From contig NZ_PJMX01000001.1 of assembly GCF_002846415.1 (NCBI RefSeq), positions 1,178,001 through 1,242,000 on the forward strand: 64,000 nucleotides of DNA. Direction: 5' to 3'. Below the pieces are notes generated by a model. It did no database searches, was not told the origin of the DNA, and worked only from the letters and a program-made list of their open reading frames with translations. The stretch's first letter is position 1. Each line of letters begins with the position of its first letter. Positions 32,337 to 40,926 of this stretch are shown here, in pieces. This DNA comes from Streptomyces sp. TLI_146 (GTDB lineage: Bacteria; Actinomycetota; Actinomycetes; Streptomycetales; Streptomycetaceae). A program made the translations under genes and the position numbers.

Positions 32337-32548
32337 GAGACGGGTCCGGGGGTCGGAGGAGGGCGACCGCGGCGGCGAGGAAGTCGATCACGGCCCAGGT
32401 GTACAGGTGCAGGCCGAACAGGGCGCCCGCATACCCGGGATCCGGCGGCACGATGTGTATCAGGACCTGGGTGGACACATGGGGCAGGGGTGGGGCCTAC
32501 GGGTCGATGGACCCATAGGCCCGCTCCATGAGTGCGGGTGGCACCGCG

Positions 32549-33007
32549 TCACGGCGTGCCGGGCCCCTCGCCGTCGTACGCCTTCGCGACCGTGTCCGGG
32601 CTCCACGCGTAGGCGAACGGCACGAGGTCCGTGATCCCCACGCTTGCCACGACGCCCCCGGCCGTGGGGAGGATCACGCGGATGGCCGGGTGGTAGTCGA
32701 AGAGGACCTGGCGGTCCCTGCCGCAGGGGCCGACGACGCCGCGGCCCAGGTTGCCGACGGCGACGATCGTGGAGAGCTCGCGGGCGCCGGAGGCGCGCGC
32801 GTGGCCGAGGGCGACGAGTTCCGCGCAGGGGCCGCCGGTGAAGTGGTAGAGGTTGATGCCGCCGTACATCGTGCCGTCGGCCGCGCGGACGGCGGCGCCC
32901 ATGGTGTGGACGCCGTCCTCGCCGTCGGTGTTCGCGTCGACGATGTCACGCGCGAAGTCGATGAGTTCGCGGTCGGCCGCGGTCAGTTCATGGGTCGGGA
33001 TGTGCAT
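32549..33007 (-). CDS. Cytidine deaminase-like protein with Cys-to-Asp zinc ligand change
   Basis: A 152-residue protein of the cytidine deaminase/blasticidin-S deaminase fold. The first zinc site is C61 with the proton shuttle E63 (GGPCAELVALG). The second block is GPCGRDRQVLFDYHP, where C95 is present but the last ligand expected at position 98 is Asp (PCGRDRQ instead of PCGxCRQ). I recall this form in other actinomycetes, so it may be a subfamily trait that keeps metal binding through Asp. The role could be cytidine salvage or deamination of another heterocycle. ATG 33007 opens MHIPTHELTAADREL. Both neighbours, the SDR gene and the ArsR-SRPBCC gene, are on the same strand but well separated. 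Confidence 0.82.
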   Translation of the reverse strand: MHIPTHELTAADRELIDFARDIVDANTDGEDGVHTMGAAVRAADGTMYGGINLYHFTGGPCAELVALGHARASGARELSTIVAVGNLGRGVVGPCGRDRQVLFDYHPAIRVILPTAGGVVASVGITDLVPFAYAWSPDTVAKAYDGEGPGTP

Positions 33008-33053
33008 GTGCGCAGGTTACGGAGGCACGGCCCGGGGCGCGAACGTATTGGTG

Positions 33054-33824
33054 TCAGTCCTCGCTGCCCGGCCGGGTCCACATCGGCAGGGACATCGGCT
33101 TGCCCGACTCCACATAGGTCTTGAGGTTGGACAGCACCGCCGACCAGCCGCCCGCGGCCTCGCGGCGCTCCTTGTCATCGCGCAGGTTCTCGTGGGTGAC
33201 GGTGAGCTGGACCGTACCGCCGAGCGGCTTGAGCTCGAACGTGACGGTGGCGGGGCCGTCGGGGCGGTCCTCGTCGGGGCCGGCCCAGGTGAAGACCAGG
33301 CGCCTGGGCGGGTCGGCCTCGACGACGGTGCCCACGACGTCGGCGACGCCGGAGCCGTCGGTGCGGCGGTGCTCCCAGGAGGAGCCCGGCCGCCAGTCCG
33401 AGACGTTGCTGTGGCCCCAGTACGCGGCGGTCGCCTCGGGGTCGGTCAGGGCCTCCCAGACCTTCTCCGGGGTGGCCTCGATGTAGGTGGTGTAGACGAA
33501 TTCCGGCTTGGCGGACATGGCGGACTCGGCTTTCCGTTTGAGTGCGCTCAGCGCCTGGAGGCGCGGGCGTTCGAACTTCTGGATCCAGCGCTCCTGGATC
33601 TCGTGGAGCGGCACGGGGTTGAGGTAGTGGAGCTTCTCGCGGCCCCTGCGGACCGTGCTGACGAGATGCGCGGCCTCCAGCAGGCCCAGGTGCTGGGTGG
33701 CCGCCTGGCGGGACATCGCCAGACCGTCGCACAGCTCACCGAGGCTCTGGCCGTTGTTCTCGAAGAGCCGGTCGAGCAGACGTCTGCGGGTCGGGTCGGC
33801 GAGGGCCTTGAAGACCTTGTCCAT
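33054..33824 (-). CDS. ArsR-type HTH / SRPBCC (AHSA1) fusion regulator
   Basis: A 256-residue fusion. Residues 1-90 are an ArsR-family winged helix (MDKVFKALADPTRRRLLDRL, LAMSRQAATQHLGLLEAAHL, RRGREKLHYLNP). Residues 110-250 are an SRPBCC/AHSA1 ligand-binding domain (FVYTTYIEATPEKVWEALTDPEATAAYWGH ... GGWSAVLSNLKTYVESG). It probably senses a hydrophobic ligand in the START-like pocket and represses its own gene through the dyad at 33845-33866. ATG 33824 is used; GTG 33836 four codons upstream is equally in frame. More often the two domains are separate adjacent genes (family knowledge), so the fusion is notable. Ligand unknown. Confidence 0.85.
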   Translation of the reverse strand: MDKVFKALADPTRRRLLDRLFENNGQSLGELCDGLAMSRQAATQHLGLLEAAHLVSTVRRGREKLHYLNPVPLHEIQERWIQKFERPRLQALSALKRKAESAMSAKPEFVYTTYIEATPEKVWEALTDPEATAAYWGHSNVSDWRPGSSWEHRRTDGSGVADVVGTVVEADPPRRLVFTWAGPDEDRPDGPATVTFELKPLGGTVQLTVTHENLRDDKERREAAGGWSAVLSNLKTYVESGKPMSLPMWTRPGSED

Positions 33825-33844
33825 CTCATCGCTCACCCCTCCAT

Positions 33845-33866
33845 CATGCAAGCATTTACTTGCATG
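33845..33866. promoter_or_regulatory. Perfect dyad upstream of the ArsR-SRPBCC gene
   Basis: CATGCAAG (33845-33852), six bases, CTTGCATG (33859-33866) form a perfect inverted repeat. It lies about 20 bp upstream of the fusion gene's start and touches its ribosome site. The position fits autorepression by the ArsR domain. Confidence 0.65.
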
Positions 33867-34221
33867 TCAAGTTGCGGAAGCCCGCCCGGAGCCCGATCAG
33901 CGGCGATTCCCGTACCGCCGCACAGTTCTGGCCAAAACACGGGAAATTACTTGATCGCGCCATCGTGATGAAGTCCTAATGGCCGCGGGGGGTCCTGTCG
34001 TGGTGACGAAGAATGCAGCCGGAGAACTCAAGAGCAGGTCAGCGGTCCCGCTTCCGCTCCGCCGGGCGATCCGCCGGCCACGGCCCACCCCCGGGCGCCG
34101 TGCGTCCTTCCGCCGGGCGACGGACCGGCGGAGACTGGACACCCCCCATCACCCCCAATTGCTCTGCCGCGTCGGCGCAACCCCTCGGCGGAGCGTCCCC
34201 CTGTGCACAGTACGGAGTGAG
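33867..34221. other. Divergent region before the GAF/PucR regulator
   Basis: No supported gene in this stretch. It contains an AT-richer patch (GGGAAATTACTTGATCGCGCC near 33940-33962) that may hold a promoter. In-frame codons extend upstream of the regulator start at 34222, but codon quality falls off there. Confidence 0.35.
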
Positions 34222-36150
34222 ATGTCCGAAGACACGGCCACCCTGAGCGGTGCCGTCACCTATCTGGAACTCCTGGCGATGCGGGCCTCCCGCGGAGCCT
34301 TCAGTCAACCGGCGCTGCAGGCGCGGCGGGGAGGCGCTCCGCCCCACGTCGTGGACGACCTCGAACGGGCCGAGCAACTGGCCCTCGGGGTCGAGCAGCA
34401 GATGGCCGACCTGGAGCGGCGCAAGAACGAGCTCGCCCTGCTGATGGACACGACCCGGGCCCTGGCCGAGCAGGAGGACCTCGACTCGCTGCTCACCACC
34501 CTGGTGCGCCGCACCCGGCTCCTGCTCCACGTCGACATGGCCTGGGTGCTGCTCCTCGACGGCGAGGACGGGTCGTGCATCCGCGCCGCCGACGGCGCGA
34601 TTTCCGTGCTCGGCGGGGTCGCCCGCGTGCCCGTCCGGCAGGGTCTCAACGCGATCCACGCGGTGGGGCAGTCGCCGGTGTGGACCTCCGACTGCCACCG
34701 GGGCGACACGATCCCGCGCTCGGACCACATCGAGGCCGTCGTGGTCGAGGAGGGCCTGACAGCGCTGGTCGCGGTGCCGCTGCGCAGCGCGGGCCAGGTG
34801 GTCGGCGTGCTCTTCGGCGGCGACCGGGTCGCCCGCTCGTACACGGCGGACGAGGTCGCCACGATGTCCACCGTCGCCAACTACGCCACCGCCGCCGTGA
34901 AATCGGTCCAGGCCCTGGAGAACGCCCGGGGCCGGGTCGCCGAGCTGAGCGCCGAGGTCGACCGGCTGCGCGCCCGGGAGCGGACGCAGCGGGAGACGGC
35001 GCGCAGCGGCGGACGGCTCGTCGAACTCGCCCTCGGCGGGGCCGATGTGAAGGCGTTCGCCGCCGCCGCGGGCCAGGAGCTCGACGGTTCGGTCTGGCTG
35101 CGCGACGAGAACGACGACACGATGGCCCGCACCGGCGGCGAGTGGGACGACGAGGAGGAGCTGGCCGCCGCGACCTTCACCGCGCGCGCCGAGCAGCGCG
35201 TCGTCCACCTGGACGACGGCACGGCGGTGGTGCCCGTCCGGGCCGGCGAGGAGGACCGGGGCGCGTTCGTCCTGCGCCGCCCGGCGGGCCGCGCGCCCGA
35301 CCTGGACCTGGTGCGGTACGCGGTCCAGGCCGCGGCGATCCTGCTCACGCTCAACCGCGGCACCGAGTCCGCCGACCGCAAGTTCCGCGATGAGGCGCTG
35401 GACCGGCTGCTCAACGGCGTCCCGTTCAGCCGCCGTTGCCAGCGCCGCCTCAAGGGGCTCGGGCTCGATCTGAGCCGTCGGCACGCCGTGATCGTCACCC
35501 AGCTCCCGGTCGGCGGCGGGCACGCCCTGTCGACCTGGACGTCGACCTTCGTCTGGCTCCGCGGGGGCGCCAGAACGGTCCACAACGGCCATCTGGTGAT
35601 CCTGCTGCCGCACTCCGACGCGCGCGAGGCCGCCCGCGACGTCAAGCAGCGCCTGGCCAAGACGCTCGGCCGGCCGGTCGCGGTGGGCGCGGCCTCGGCC
35701 TGCGGCGGCCCCGAGGAGCTCCGCGCCGCGTACCAGGAGGCCGCCGCCTGTCTGGACGTCCTGACGATCCTCGGCAAGGAGGACGCGGACACTCCGGCGA
35801 TGGCCGACGAACTCGGCTTCGTCGGCATGCTGCTGGGCGGCAGCCGGGACATCGGCGCGTTCATCGAGCAGACGCTCGGCCCGATCCTCACCTACGACGA
35901 GCGGCGCTCGACCAATCTCGCCGCCACCCTGGAGGCGTACTTCGCGGCGGGCGCCAGTCCCACGTACGCGGCCGAGGCGCTGCGGGTGCACACCAACACG
36001 GTGGCCAGGCGCCTGGAGCGCGTCTCGCAGCTGCTCGGCCCCGAGTGGCAGCAGCCGGGCCCGGCCCTGGAGATCCAGCTGGCGCTGCGCCTGTCCAAGG
36101 TCAGCGCGTCGCTGCGGGGCCAGGCGGTGGCCGGGCAGGCCGTGCGCTGA
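34222..36150 (+). CDS. GAF domain / PucR-type helix-turn-helix transcriptional regulator
   Basis: A 642-residue regulator. A short coiled region (about 50-85, ERAEQLALGVEQQMADLERR) precedes a GAF domain (about 90-225) with LLLHVDMAWVLLLD, GLNAIHAVGQSP and VAVPLRSAGQVVGVLFGGDR. A second sensor-like segment and a coiled linker follow. The C-terminal half has the CdaR/PucR GGDEF-like region (DLSRRHAVIVTQL ... LVILLPHSD) and ends with the PucR HTH (TNLAATLEAYFAAGASPTYAAEALRVHTNTVARRLERV). Such proteins activate catabolic or secondary pathways in response to small molecules bound by GAF (family knowledge). The ATG at 34222 follows GGAGTGAG. The target is unknown. Confidence 0.87.
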   Translation: MSEDTATLSGAVTYLELLAMRASRGAFSQPALQARRGGAPPHVVDDLERAEQLALGVEQQMADLERRKNELALLMDTTRALAEQEDLDSLLTTLVRRTRLLLHVDMAWVLLLDGEDGSCIRAADGAISVLGGVARVPVRQGLNAIHAVGQSPVWTSDCHRGDTIPRSDHIEAVVVEEGLTALVAVPLRSAGQVVGVLFGGDRVARSYTADEVATMSTVANYATAAVKSVQALENARGRVAELSAEVDRLRARERTQRETARSGGRLVELALGGADVKAFAAAAGQELDGSVWLRDENDDTMARTGGEWDDEEELAAATFTARAEQRVVHLDDGTAVVPVRAGEEDRGAFVLRRPAGRAPDLDLVRYAVQAAAILLTLNRGTESADRKFRDEALDRLLNGVPFSRRCQRRLKGLGLDLSRRHAVIVTQLPVGGGHALSTWTSTFVWLRGGARTVHNGHLVILLPHSDAREAARDVKQRLAKTLGRPVAVGAASACGGPEELRAAYQEAAACLDVLTILGKEDADTPAMADELGFVGMLLGGSRDIGAFIEQTLGPILTYDERRSTNLAATLEAYFAAGASPTYAAEALRVHTNTVARRLERVSQLLGPEWQQPGPALEIQLALRLSKVSASLRGQAVAGQAVR

Positions 36151-36172
36151 CCCGTTCCAGGAGGCTCCCCCG

Positions 36173-36200
36173 CCCGCCCCGGTGCCGCTACCGGGGCGGG
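36173..36200. terminator. Bidirectional terminator, 11-bp perfect stem
   Basis: CCCGCCCCGGT (36173-36183) pairs with ACCGGGGCGGG (36190-36200) around a 6-nt loop between the convergent PucR and TetR genes. Confidence 0.75.
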
Positions 36201-36207
36201 TTCCGGT

Positions 36208-36819
36208 TCAGGCCGGGGCATGCGCCGCGAGGAAGTCGTCGACCACGCGCTCGATGTACTCGGCGGTGACCTCGCGCCCGGCGAGCAGGCGGCGGTACAT
36301 CAGCGGGCCCGCCAGCTGGTCGACGGCCAGGTCCGCGTCGAGGTCCGCGGCCAGTTCGCCGCGGGCCTTCGCCGCGTCGAGCACGGTACGGAAGACGCGG
36401 GAGCCCTCGCGGTAGAGCGCCTCCTTGAGCCGGGCGAAGACCGGGTCGACCCCGGCGCGTTCGATGACCGCGCGCAGCCCCCGGTCGCTCACCGGGTCGT
36501 GCAGCAGGCGCCGCAGCCCGTCGAGTTCACGGATGAGGTCGTCGCGCAGGACGCCGGTGGGCGGGGTGTGCGCGGTGGAGATCCGCTCGGCGATGACGTC
36601 CCGGACCAGGCCCGAGGCGTCGGGCCAGTGGCGGTAGAGCGTGGTACGGCCCACACCGCTGCGGGCGGCGACGGCGACATGGGTGACGGCCGACCAGCCC
36701 TGCTCGATGAGCAGGTCCCGAGCGGCGGCCAGGGCGGCGGCCCGGCTGCGCTCGGCGCGCGGGTCGGGTCCGCGGCCCGGCGCGTCGGAGGTGCGGCTCG
36801 GCTCGGTGGGCGCGGACAT
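36208..36819 (-). CDS. TetR family transcriptional regulator
   Basis: A 203-residue TetR-type repressor. After a basic N-terminal tail, the HTH is WSAVTHVAVAARSGVGRTTLYRHWPD (about residues 43-68). The C-terminal domain ends with GPLMYRRLLAGREVTAEYIERVVDDFL, typical of the TetR_C_11-like group in which the dimer helix carries MYRRL. The ATG at 36819 is preferred because upstream sequence in frame includes the large hairpin. It is divergent from the hemerythrin gene, with a 48-bp perfect hairpin between them that could be its operator. Ligand unknown. Confidence 0.88.
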   Translation of the reverse strand: MSAPTEPSRTSDAPGRGPDPRAERSRAAALAAARDLLIEQGWSAVTHVAVAARSGVGRTTLYRHWPDASGLVRDVIAERISTAHTPPTGVLRDDLIRELDGLRRLLHDPVSDRGLRAVIERAGVDPVFARLKEALYREGSRVFRTVLDAAKARGELAADLDADLAVDQLAGPLMYRRLLAGREVTAEYIERVVDDFLAAHAPA

Positions 36820-36975
36820 CCGGCTCCGTCCTGTCGTCGTGGTGGCACGAGTGTAAGGGGCGCGGCCCAGGTCGGCGTGTCTCCCTCCGGTGGCGTATGC
36901 GCAGGTCACGTGTATCGCGGAGGTGGCTCGCCCCGCCGTGCACCCCACTGGCGGACCTTCCTCCCGGCAAAGCTT

Positions 36976-37023
36976 TATGGAACAGCTTGCCCCACACCTC
37001 GCTGTGGGGCAAGCTGTTCCATA
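36976..37023. repeat. 48-bp perfect hairpin (21-bp arms) between tetR and hemerythrin gene
   Basis: The left arm 36976-36996 starts TATGGAACAGCTTG and the right arm 37003-37023 ends CAAGCTGTTCCATA. All 21 bp match, around the loop CCTCGC. It stands in the divergent intergenic region, 157 bp from the TetR start and about 100 bp from the hemerythrin start. A terminator is unlikely because no coding region ends here. An extended operator, an RNA structure or the remnant of a small mobile element are the options. Confidence 0.85.
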
Positions 37024-37124
37024 GGTTCGGAACAACATGCACCGTTCAGTGCCGGCCCCGGCGTCTTCCGCACCGCCGCAACGACCGCAGCGACACCCGA
37101 CCCGCTTGTGAGAGGACCCCTGCC

Positions 37125-37772
37125 ATGACCGCCACCGAGGGCCGCGCCCAGCCCGATCTGACGCTGATGTACGCGACCCACGACGCCTTCCGGCGCGACC
37201 TGGGCCTGCTGGCCGCGGCCGCCCGGGACCACGGCACCGCGCCCGGCTCGGCCTTCCGGACCGGGTGGGAGACCTTCCAGACGTTCCTGACGATCCACCA
37301 CACCGCCGAGGACAAGGTGCTGTGGCCGCTGATGCGCGCCAAGCTCGCCGACGACCCGGCGCGGCTGCGGATGCTCGACGAGATGGACGCCGAGCACGAC
37401 GCCCTGGACCCGCTCCTTGAGGCCGTCGAGGACGTACTGGCCCAGCAGCAGCAGGAGCGGCTGCCCGCCCTGATCTCCACGGTCGCCGACAAGCTGGCTT
37501 ACCACCTCGAACACGAGGAGCGGGCGGCCCTGCCCGTCGTCCTGTCGGTCCTCAGCGCCCAGGAGTACGACACGTTCGGCGCCGAGCAGCGGCGGATGCT
37601 GGGTGTCAAGGGCGGCGCCCTGTACTTCCCCTGGGTGCTCGACGGCGCCTCCGAGGAGACACAGCGCACCGCACTCGCGGTCGTGCCGCCGCCGGTGCGC
37701 TTCCTCTACCGGGCCGTGTGGCGCCCGCGCTACCAGAAGCGCACCCGGGCCTTCGCCCAGGCCGCCGCCTGA
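37125..37772 (+). CDS. Hemerythrin domain-containing protein
   Basis: A 215-residue four-helix-bundle protein. The diiron ligands are visible in order: H19 (THDAFRRDL), H58/H59 with E62 (IHHTAEDKVLWP), H91 (EHDALDPL), and H127/H130/E131 (YHLEHEERAALP). Such proteins bind O2, NO or iron and often handle redox stress (family knowledge). The C-terminal 65 residues (GVKGGALYFPWVLDGASEE ... FLYRAVWRPRYQKRTRAF) recur in actinomycete hemerythrin-like proteins. The ATG at 37125 follows GAGAGGAC. The divergent TetR gene and the large hairpin upstream suggest local control. Confidence 0.88.
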   Translation: MTATEGRAQPDLTLMYATHDAFRRDLGLLAAAARDHGTAPGSAFRTGWETFQTFLTIHHTAEDKVLWPLMRAKLADDPARLRMLDEMDAEHDALDPLLEAVEDVLAQQQQERLPALISTVADKLAYHLEHEERAALPVVLSVLSAQEYDTFGAEQRRMLGVKGGALYFPWVLDGASEETQRTALAVVPPPVRFLYRAVWRPRYQKRTRAFAQAAA

Positions 37773-37794
37773 CACCCCCTCCGGCGAGCACGAC

Positions 37795-37829
37795 GGTGCC
37801 CGGCGTCCATACGAAGGACGCCGGGCACC
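37795..37829. terminator. Bidirectional terminator, 14-bp perfect stem
   Basis: GGTGCCCGGCGTCC (37795-37808) pairs with GGACGCCGGGCACC (37816-37829) around a 7-nt loop, between the convergent hemerythrin and NmrA-type genes. Confidence 0.85.
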
Positions 37830-37871
37830 TATCCGTGACGGGCCTGCCGGTCGGCCGGGCGGGACCGCGGC

Positions 37872-38735
37872 TCAGGCGAAGTCGGCCGTGTGCGCCTCGG
37901 CCCAGTCCCGGAAGCTGCGCGCCGGGCGGCCGAGCACCGACTGGACGTCCGGGAACAGCCGCCCGCGGAAGTCGTCGCCCGATTCGAGTGCCTTGCGCAG
38001 CGCCGCCACCACGCCGTCGGCGGTCGCCTCCCCGTACAGCCCCGCCATGACCGCGCGGTGCTCCTCGATCGAGATCTGCTCGAAGCGGAGCTTCCGGCCG
38101 AGCACCGACCCGAGCACCGCCACCTGCTCACGGGCCGTCAGCGCCTCGGGACCGGTGAGCGCGTAGGTGCGGCCCTCGTGGCCCGGCTCGGTCAGCGCGC
38201 GCACCGCCACGTCGGCGATGTCCTGCGGGTCCACCAGCGCCTCGGGCAGATCGGCGACAGGGCTGCGCACCACGCCGTCCCCGCGCGCCGCGTCCGCCCA
38301 GCCGAGGGCGACCGTCATGAAGCCGTTGGGGCGCAGGATCGTCCAGGCCAGGCCCGACTCGGTGAGCGCCTTCTCGGCCTGGCGGTGCCACAGGCCCAGC
38401 GGGGTGTCGTTCTCCTCCTCGACCTCCGCGACGCCGAGCGTGGACAGCTGCACGATGTGCTCGACGCCCGTCTTGCGCGCCACGGCCACCAGATTCGCGT
38501 CGTGGGTGCGCTTGTTGTGGCCGAGCGACATGAGGAAGACCTTCTGTACGCCGTCGAGCGCGTCCGGCAGCGTGTCGGGCAGGCCCAGGTCGGCGCCCAC
38601 CACCTCGATCCCGGCGGGCAGCCCGGCGCGGGCGGGGTCGCGGGTCAGGGCCCGTACGGCATGGCCCGCCGCGTGCAGGCGCGCCAGCACCTTGCCGCCG
38701 ATGTTGCCGGTCGCCCCGGTCACCAAAATGGTCAT
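37872..38735 (-). CDS. NmrA/SDR-a-type NAD(P)-binding reductase
   Basis: A 287-residue atypical SDR. It begins MTILVTGATGNIGGKVLARL (dinucleotide-binding), then VRALTRDPARAGLP, VFLMSLGHNK and LSTLGVAEVEEE in place of the classical YxxxK. WTILRPNGFM and the C-terminal YALTGPEALTAREQVAVLGSVLGRKL are typical of NmrA-like NAD(P)H-binding proteins, which act as isoflavone-reductase-type enzymes or redox sensors. It lies 38 bp downstream of the FAD monooxygenase gene on the same strand and marks the left edge of the tailoring island. In aromatic polyketide clusters such enzymes reduce quinones or enones (inference). Confidence 0.87.
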   Translation of the reverse strand: MTILVTGATGNIGGKVLARLHAAGHAVRALTRDPARAGLPAGIEVVGADLGLPDTLPDALDGVQKVFLMSLGHNKRTHDANLVAVARKTGVEHIVQLSTLGVAEVEEENDTPLGLWHRQAEKALTESGLAWTILRPNGFMTVALGWADAARGDGVVRSPVADLPEALVDPQDIADVAVRALTEPGHEGRTYALTGPEALTAREQVAVLGSVLGRKLRFEQISIEEHRAVMAGLYGEATADGVVAALRKALESGDDFRGRLFPDVQSVLGRPARSFRDWAEAHTADFA

Positions 38736-38773
38736 GGGTCTCTCCGATTCAGCTGGTTGGGAAGGTGCGGTGG

Positions 38774-40354
38774 TCAGATGGCGGGGCGGTCCAGGACCGT
38801 GCGCAGGGCGTCTTCCAGGCCCGCCGTCCCGGAGTCGTCCGCCGCGCGCCAGGCGATGAAGCGGTCGGGGCGCACCAGGGACGCGCCCGTGGGCGTCACG
38901 CCGTAGCTCTTCTCCCAGCCGCTCGCCCGGTGCACGGCGATCTCGATGCCGAGGCGCCCGGCCGCGGTCTTCGCGGCCTGCTCCCACCCGGTGGCGTCGG
39001 CCCCGGCGAGCAGGACGAAGGAGCGGCCGAACAGGGCGGTGGTGGAGCCGCCGCCGTCGAGCTGTACGTACGGGGCCCGTGAGCCGGGGCGCCCGGTGGG
39101 AGCCGTCGGGTCCTCCAGGAGCTCGCCCTCGTCGCCCGGCTCCAGGACCACGGCGCCCTGGGCGCAGCGGTAGCCGAAGACCTGGACGACGGGGTGGATG
39201 ACCTCGGCCGCAGTGCCGTCGTCGAGGTCGGGGCCCAGGCGCTCCACCGTATTGGCGAACTGCTGCTCCGCGATCATGTCGGAGACCGGCCTGCGCTCCG
39301 CGTCGTGGCTGGCGAGCAGCCCGGGGCCGGCCTGCCCCCGGACGGTCATGGCCAGCTTCCAGGCGAGGTAGAAGCCGTCCATGATGGCCGTGTTGCCGCC
39401 GAGCCCGCCCGGCGCCGGCACCACCTTCGCCGCGTCGCCCACCAGGTGCACCCGCCCGACGGAGAACCGGTCCGCGACCTCGCACACGATCTCGGTCCGG
39501 CCCGAGCCCGCCACCGTCAGCTCCAGGTCGGGCATGCCAAGACCGGTGCGTACGAGGGCGGCGCACTGCTCCTCGGTCCAGTCGCGGAAGTCGGGCTGGT
39601 CCTTGGTCATGCCGTGGATGTAGCCGTACCGACCGGGGATGTCCGTGGTGTAGAAGACGCCCGGCACCGGTTGCAGGAGGTGGAACAGGGCGAACCTGCG
39701 GGCCTCGGTCACCCCGCCCGCCAGCCCCTTGAGTGGGCCGCTCATGTCCGCGTCGAAGAACACCCGGAAGACCTCTCCGAGCCGTCCGCGCCCGTGGATG
39801 CCGACGCCCAGGGCCCGGCGGGCCGGGCTCTTGCGGCCGTCCGCCGCCACCATGTGAGCGGCGCGCACGGTGCGTTCGGCGCCGGTGGCCACGTCGCGCA
39901 GGAGGGCGGTGACCCCGTCGGCGTCCTGGGTGAAGGAGACCAGCTCGGTGCCGAAGGCGAGCTCGGCGCCGAGCTCGCGGGCGCGCTCGGCGAGGATGAC
40001 CTCGGTGTGCTCCTGGCTGGCCATCGCCCAGTCCTCGGGCGAGACATGGCCCATGCTCATCTCGCCCTGCGTCATGATGCCGCGCAGCACCGGGCCGGAG
40101 AGGGTCTCGGCGAGCGCCATGTAGAAGTCGCCGGTGCCGCCCGGCGAGGCGGCGGTGATCCGGTCGGCCACGCCGCCGATGCGCAGCGCCTCCATCGTGT
40201 GCGGGTACTGCCCGCGCGCCTTCATCACGACGGAGGTGCCGGGGTGTTTCTCGACCAGCAGCGGCCGGACGCCGTGCAGGCCGAGGAAGAGCGCGGTGGA
40301 CAGGCCTGACAGACCGCCGCCGGCGATGAGAACGGGCACGGATGCCTCGGACAC
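38774..40354 (-). CDS. FAD-dependent aromatic polyketide-type monooxygenase
   Basis: A 526-residue class A flavoprotein hydroxylase. The FAD-binding Rossmann motif is VLIAGGGLSGLSTALFL, with VEKHPG closing it. The DG-type motif is in MVAADGRKSPARRALGV. The second FAD motif is VHLVGDAAKVVPAPGGLGGNTAIMD. The C-terminal thioredoxin-like domain resembles PgaE/MtmOIV/RdmE-type enzymes (ATALFGRSFVLLAGADATGWEQAA). Such enzymes hydroxylate or perform Baeyer-Villiger oxidation on polyketide rings (family knowledge). The GTG at 40354 follows GGGAG by about five bases. It is divergent from the ABM-NTF2-SDR-LLM operon and so shares its promoter region. Confidence 0.9.
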   Translation of the reverse strand: MSEASVPVLIAGGGLSGLSTALFLGLHGVRPLLVEKHPGTSVVMKARGQYPHTMEALRIGGVADRITAASPGGTGDFYMALAETLSGPVLRGIMTQGEMSMGHVSPEDWAMASQEHTEVILAERARELGAELAFGTELVSFTQDADGVTALLRDVATGAERTVRAAHMVAADGRKSPARRALGVGIHGRGRLGEVFRVFFDADMSGPLKGLAGGVTEARRFALFHLLQPVPGVFYTTDIPGRYGYIHGMTKDQPDFRDWTEEQCAALVRTGLGMPDLELTVAGSGRTEIVCEVADRFSVGRVHLVGDAAKVVPAPGGLGGNTAIMDGFYLAWKLAMTVRGQAGPGLLASHDAERRPVSDMIAEQQFANTVERLGPDLDDGTAAEVIHPVVQVFGYRCAQGAVVLEPGDEGELLEDPTAPTGRPGSRAPYVQLDGGGSTTALFGRSFVLLAGADATGWEQAAKTAAGRLGIEIAVHRASGWEKSYGVTPTGASLVRPDRFIAWRAADDSGTAGLEDALRTVLDRPAI

Positions 40355-40614
40355 GGACACTCCCGGGTTCGGTGGACAAGACGGTGCCTTCAGCATCGGC
40401 AGCCGGGACGGTGACCGGATCGGGGCGCGATGCCGACGGGCTGGGGGCCCGGTCGTGACGTACGGCCGCCGCCGTCCTCCAACGAGTCACCAACCAGGCA
40501 TCAGCGGCGGGGCGGAGTGTGGAGAGCGCCCCCGGGGCCACCACCCCACGGGCCGGAGCCGTCCGGCCCGCGCCGGTGGCCGGGTGTCACCGTTCGCCCT
40601 AACGAGGAGTCTTC
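40355..40614. promoter_or_regulatory. Divergent promoter region of the tailoring island
   Basis: 260 bp separating the two operons of the island. It is the most likely SARP target in the window, because SARPs bind direct heptamer repeats about 11 bp apart near -35 (established knowledge). I could not pick out unambiguous repeats by eye. The rightward operon starts after a clear GAGGAG ribosome site at about 40604-40609. Confidence 0.4.
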
Positions 40615-40926
40615 GTGGTCGTCTTCGTCAACAAGCTGACGCTCATCGGCAAGCCCGAGGAGCTGGAGCGGATCTACGCGCACGTCGCCGAGTTCATGGA
40701 GGTGCAGCCCGGTCTGATCCGCTACCAGCTGATCCGCTCCCAGAAGGAGCCGGGCACCTACTTCAACGTGGCCGAGTGGGACAGCAAGGAGTCCTTCGAC
40801 ACGGCGCTGGCCGAGCCCGAGTTCCGGGCCCGCCTCAAGGCGCTGGGCACCGTCATCAAGGGCGAGCCGCACCTGAGCGACGTCGTGGTCGAGGGTGTCG
40901 CCCGCGAGGCCGGAGCGGCCCGATGA
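40615..40926 (+). CDS. Antibiotic biosynthesis monooxygenase (ABM domain, ActVA-Orf6-like)
   Basis: A 103-residue ferredoxin-like-fold protein: [39 protein letters not shown], then the [28 protein letters not shown] core typical of cofactor-free quinone-forming monooxygenases such as ActVA-Orf6, TcmH or SnoaB. It would oxidise an anthrone-type ring to a quinone without metal or flavin (family knowledge). The GTG at 40615 follows GAGGAGT. Its TGA overlaps the next ATG (ATGA). First gene of a six-gene plus-strand operon. Confidence 0.88.
   Translation: MVVFVNKLTLIGKPEELERIYAHVAEFMEVQPGLIRYQLIRSQKEPGTYFNVAEWDSKESFDTALAEPEFRARLKALGTVIKGEPHLSDVVVEGVAREAGAAR

Noticed and set aside
38735..40544. 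N-terminal extension of the NmrA-type frame upstream of 38735
   Set aside because: The extension reads through the FAD monooxygenase gene in another frame; real NmrA sequence starts at MTILVTGATGNIGG.
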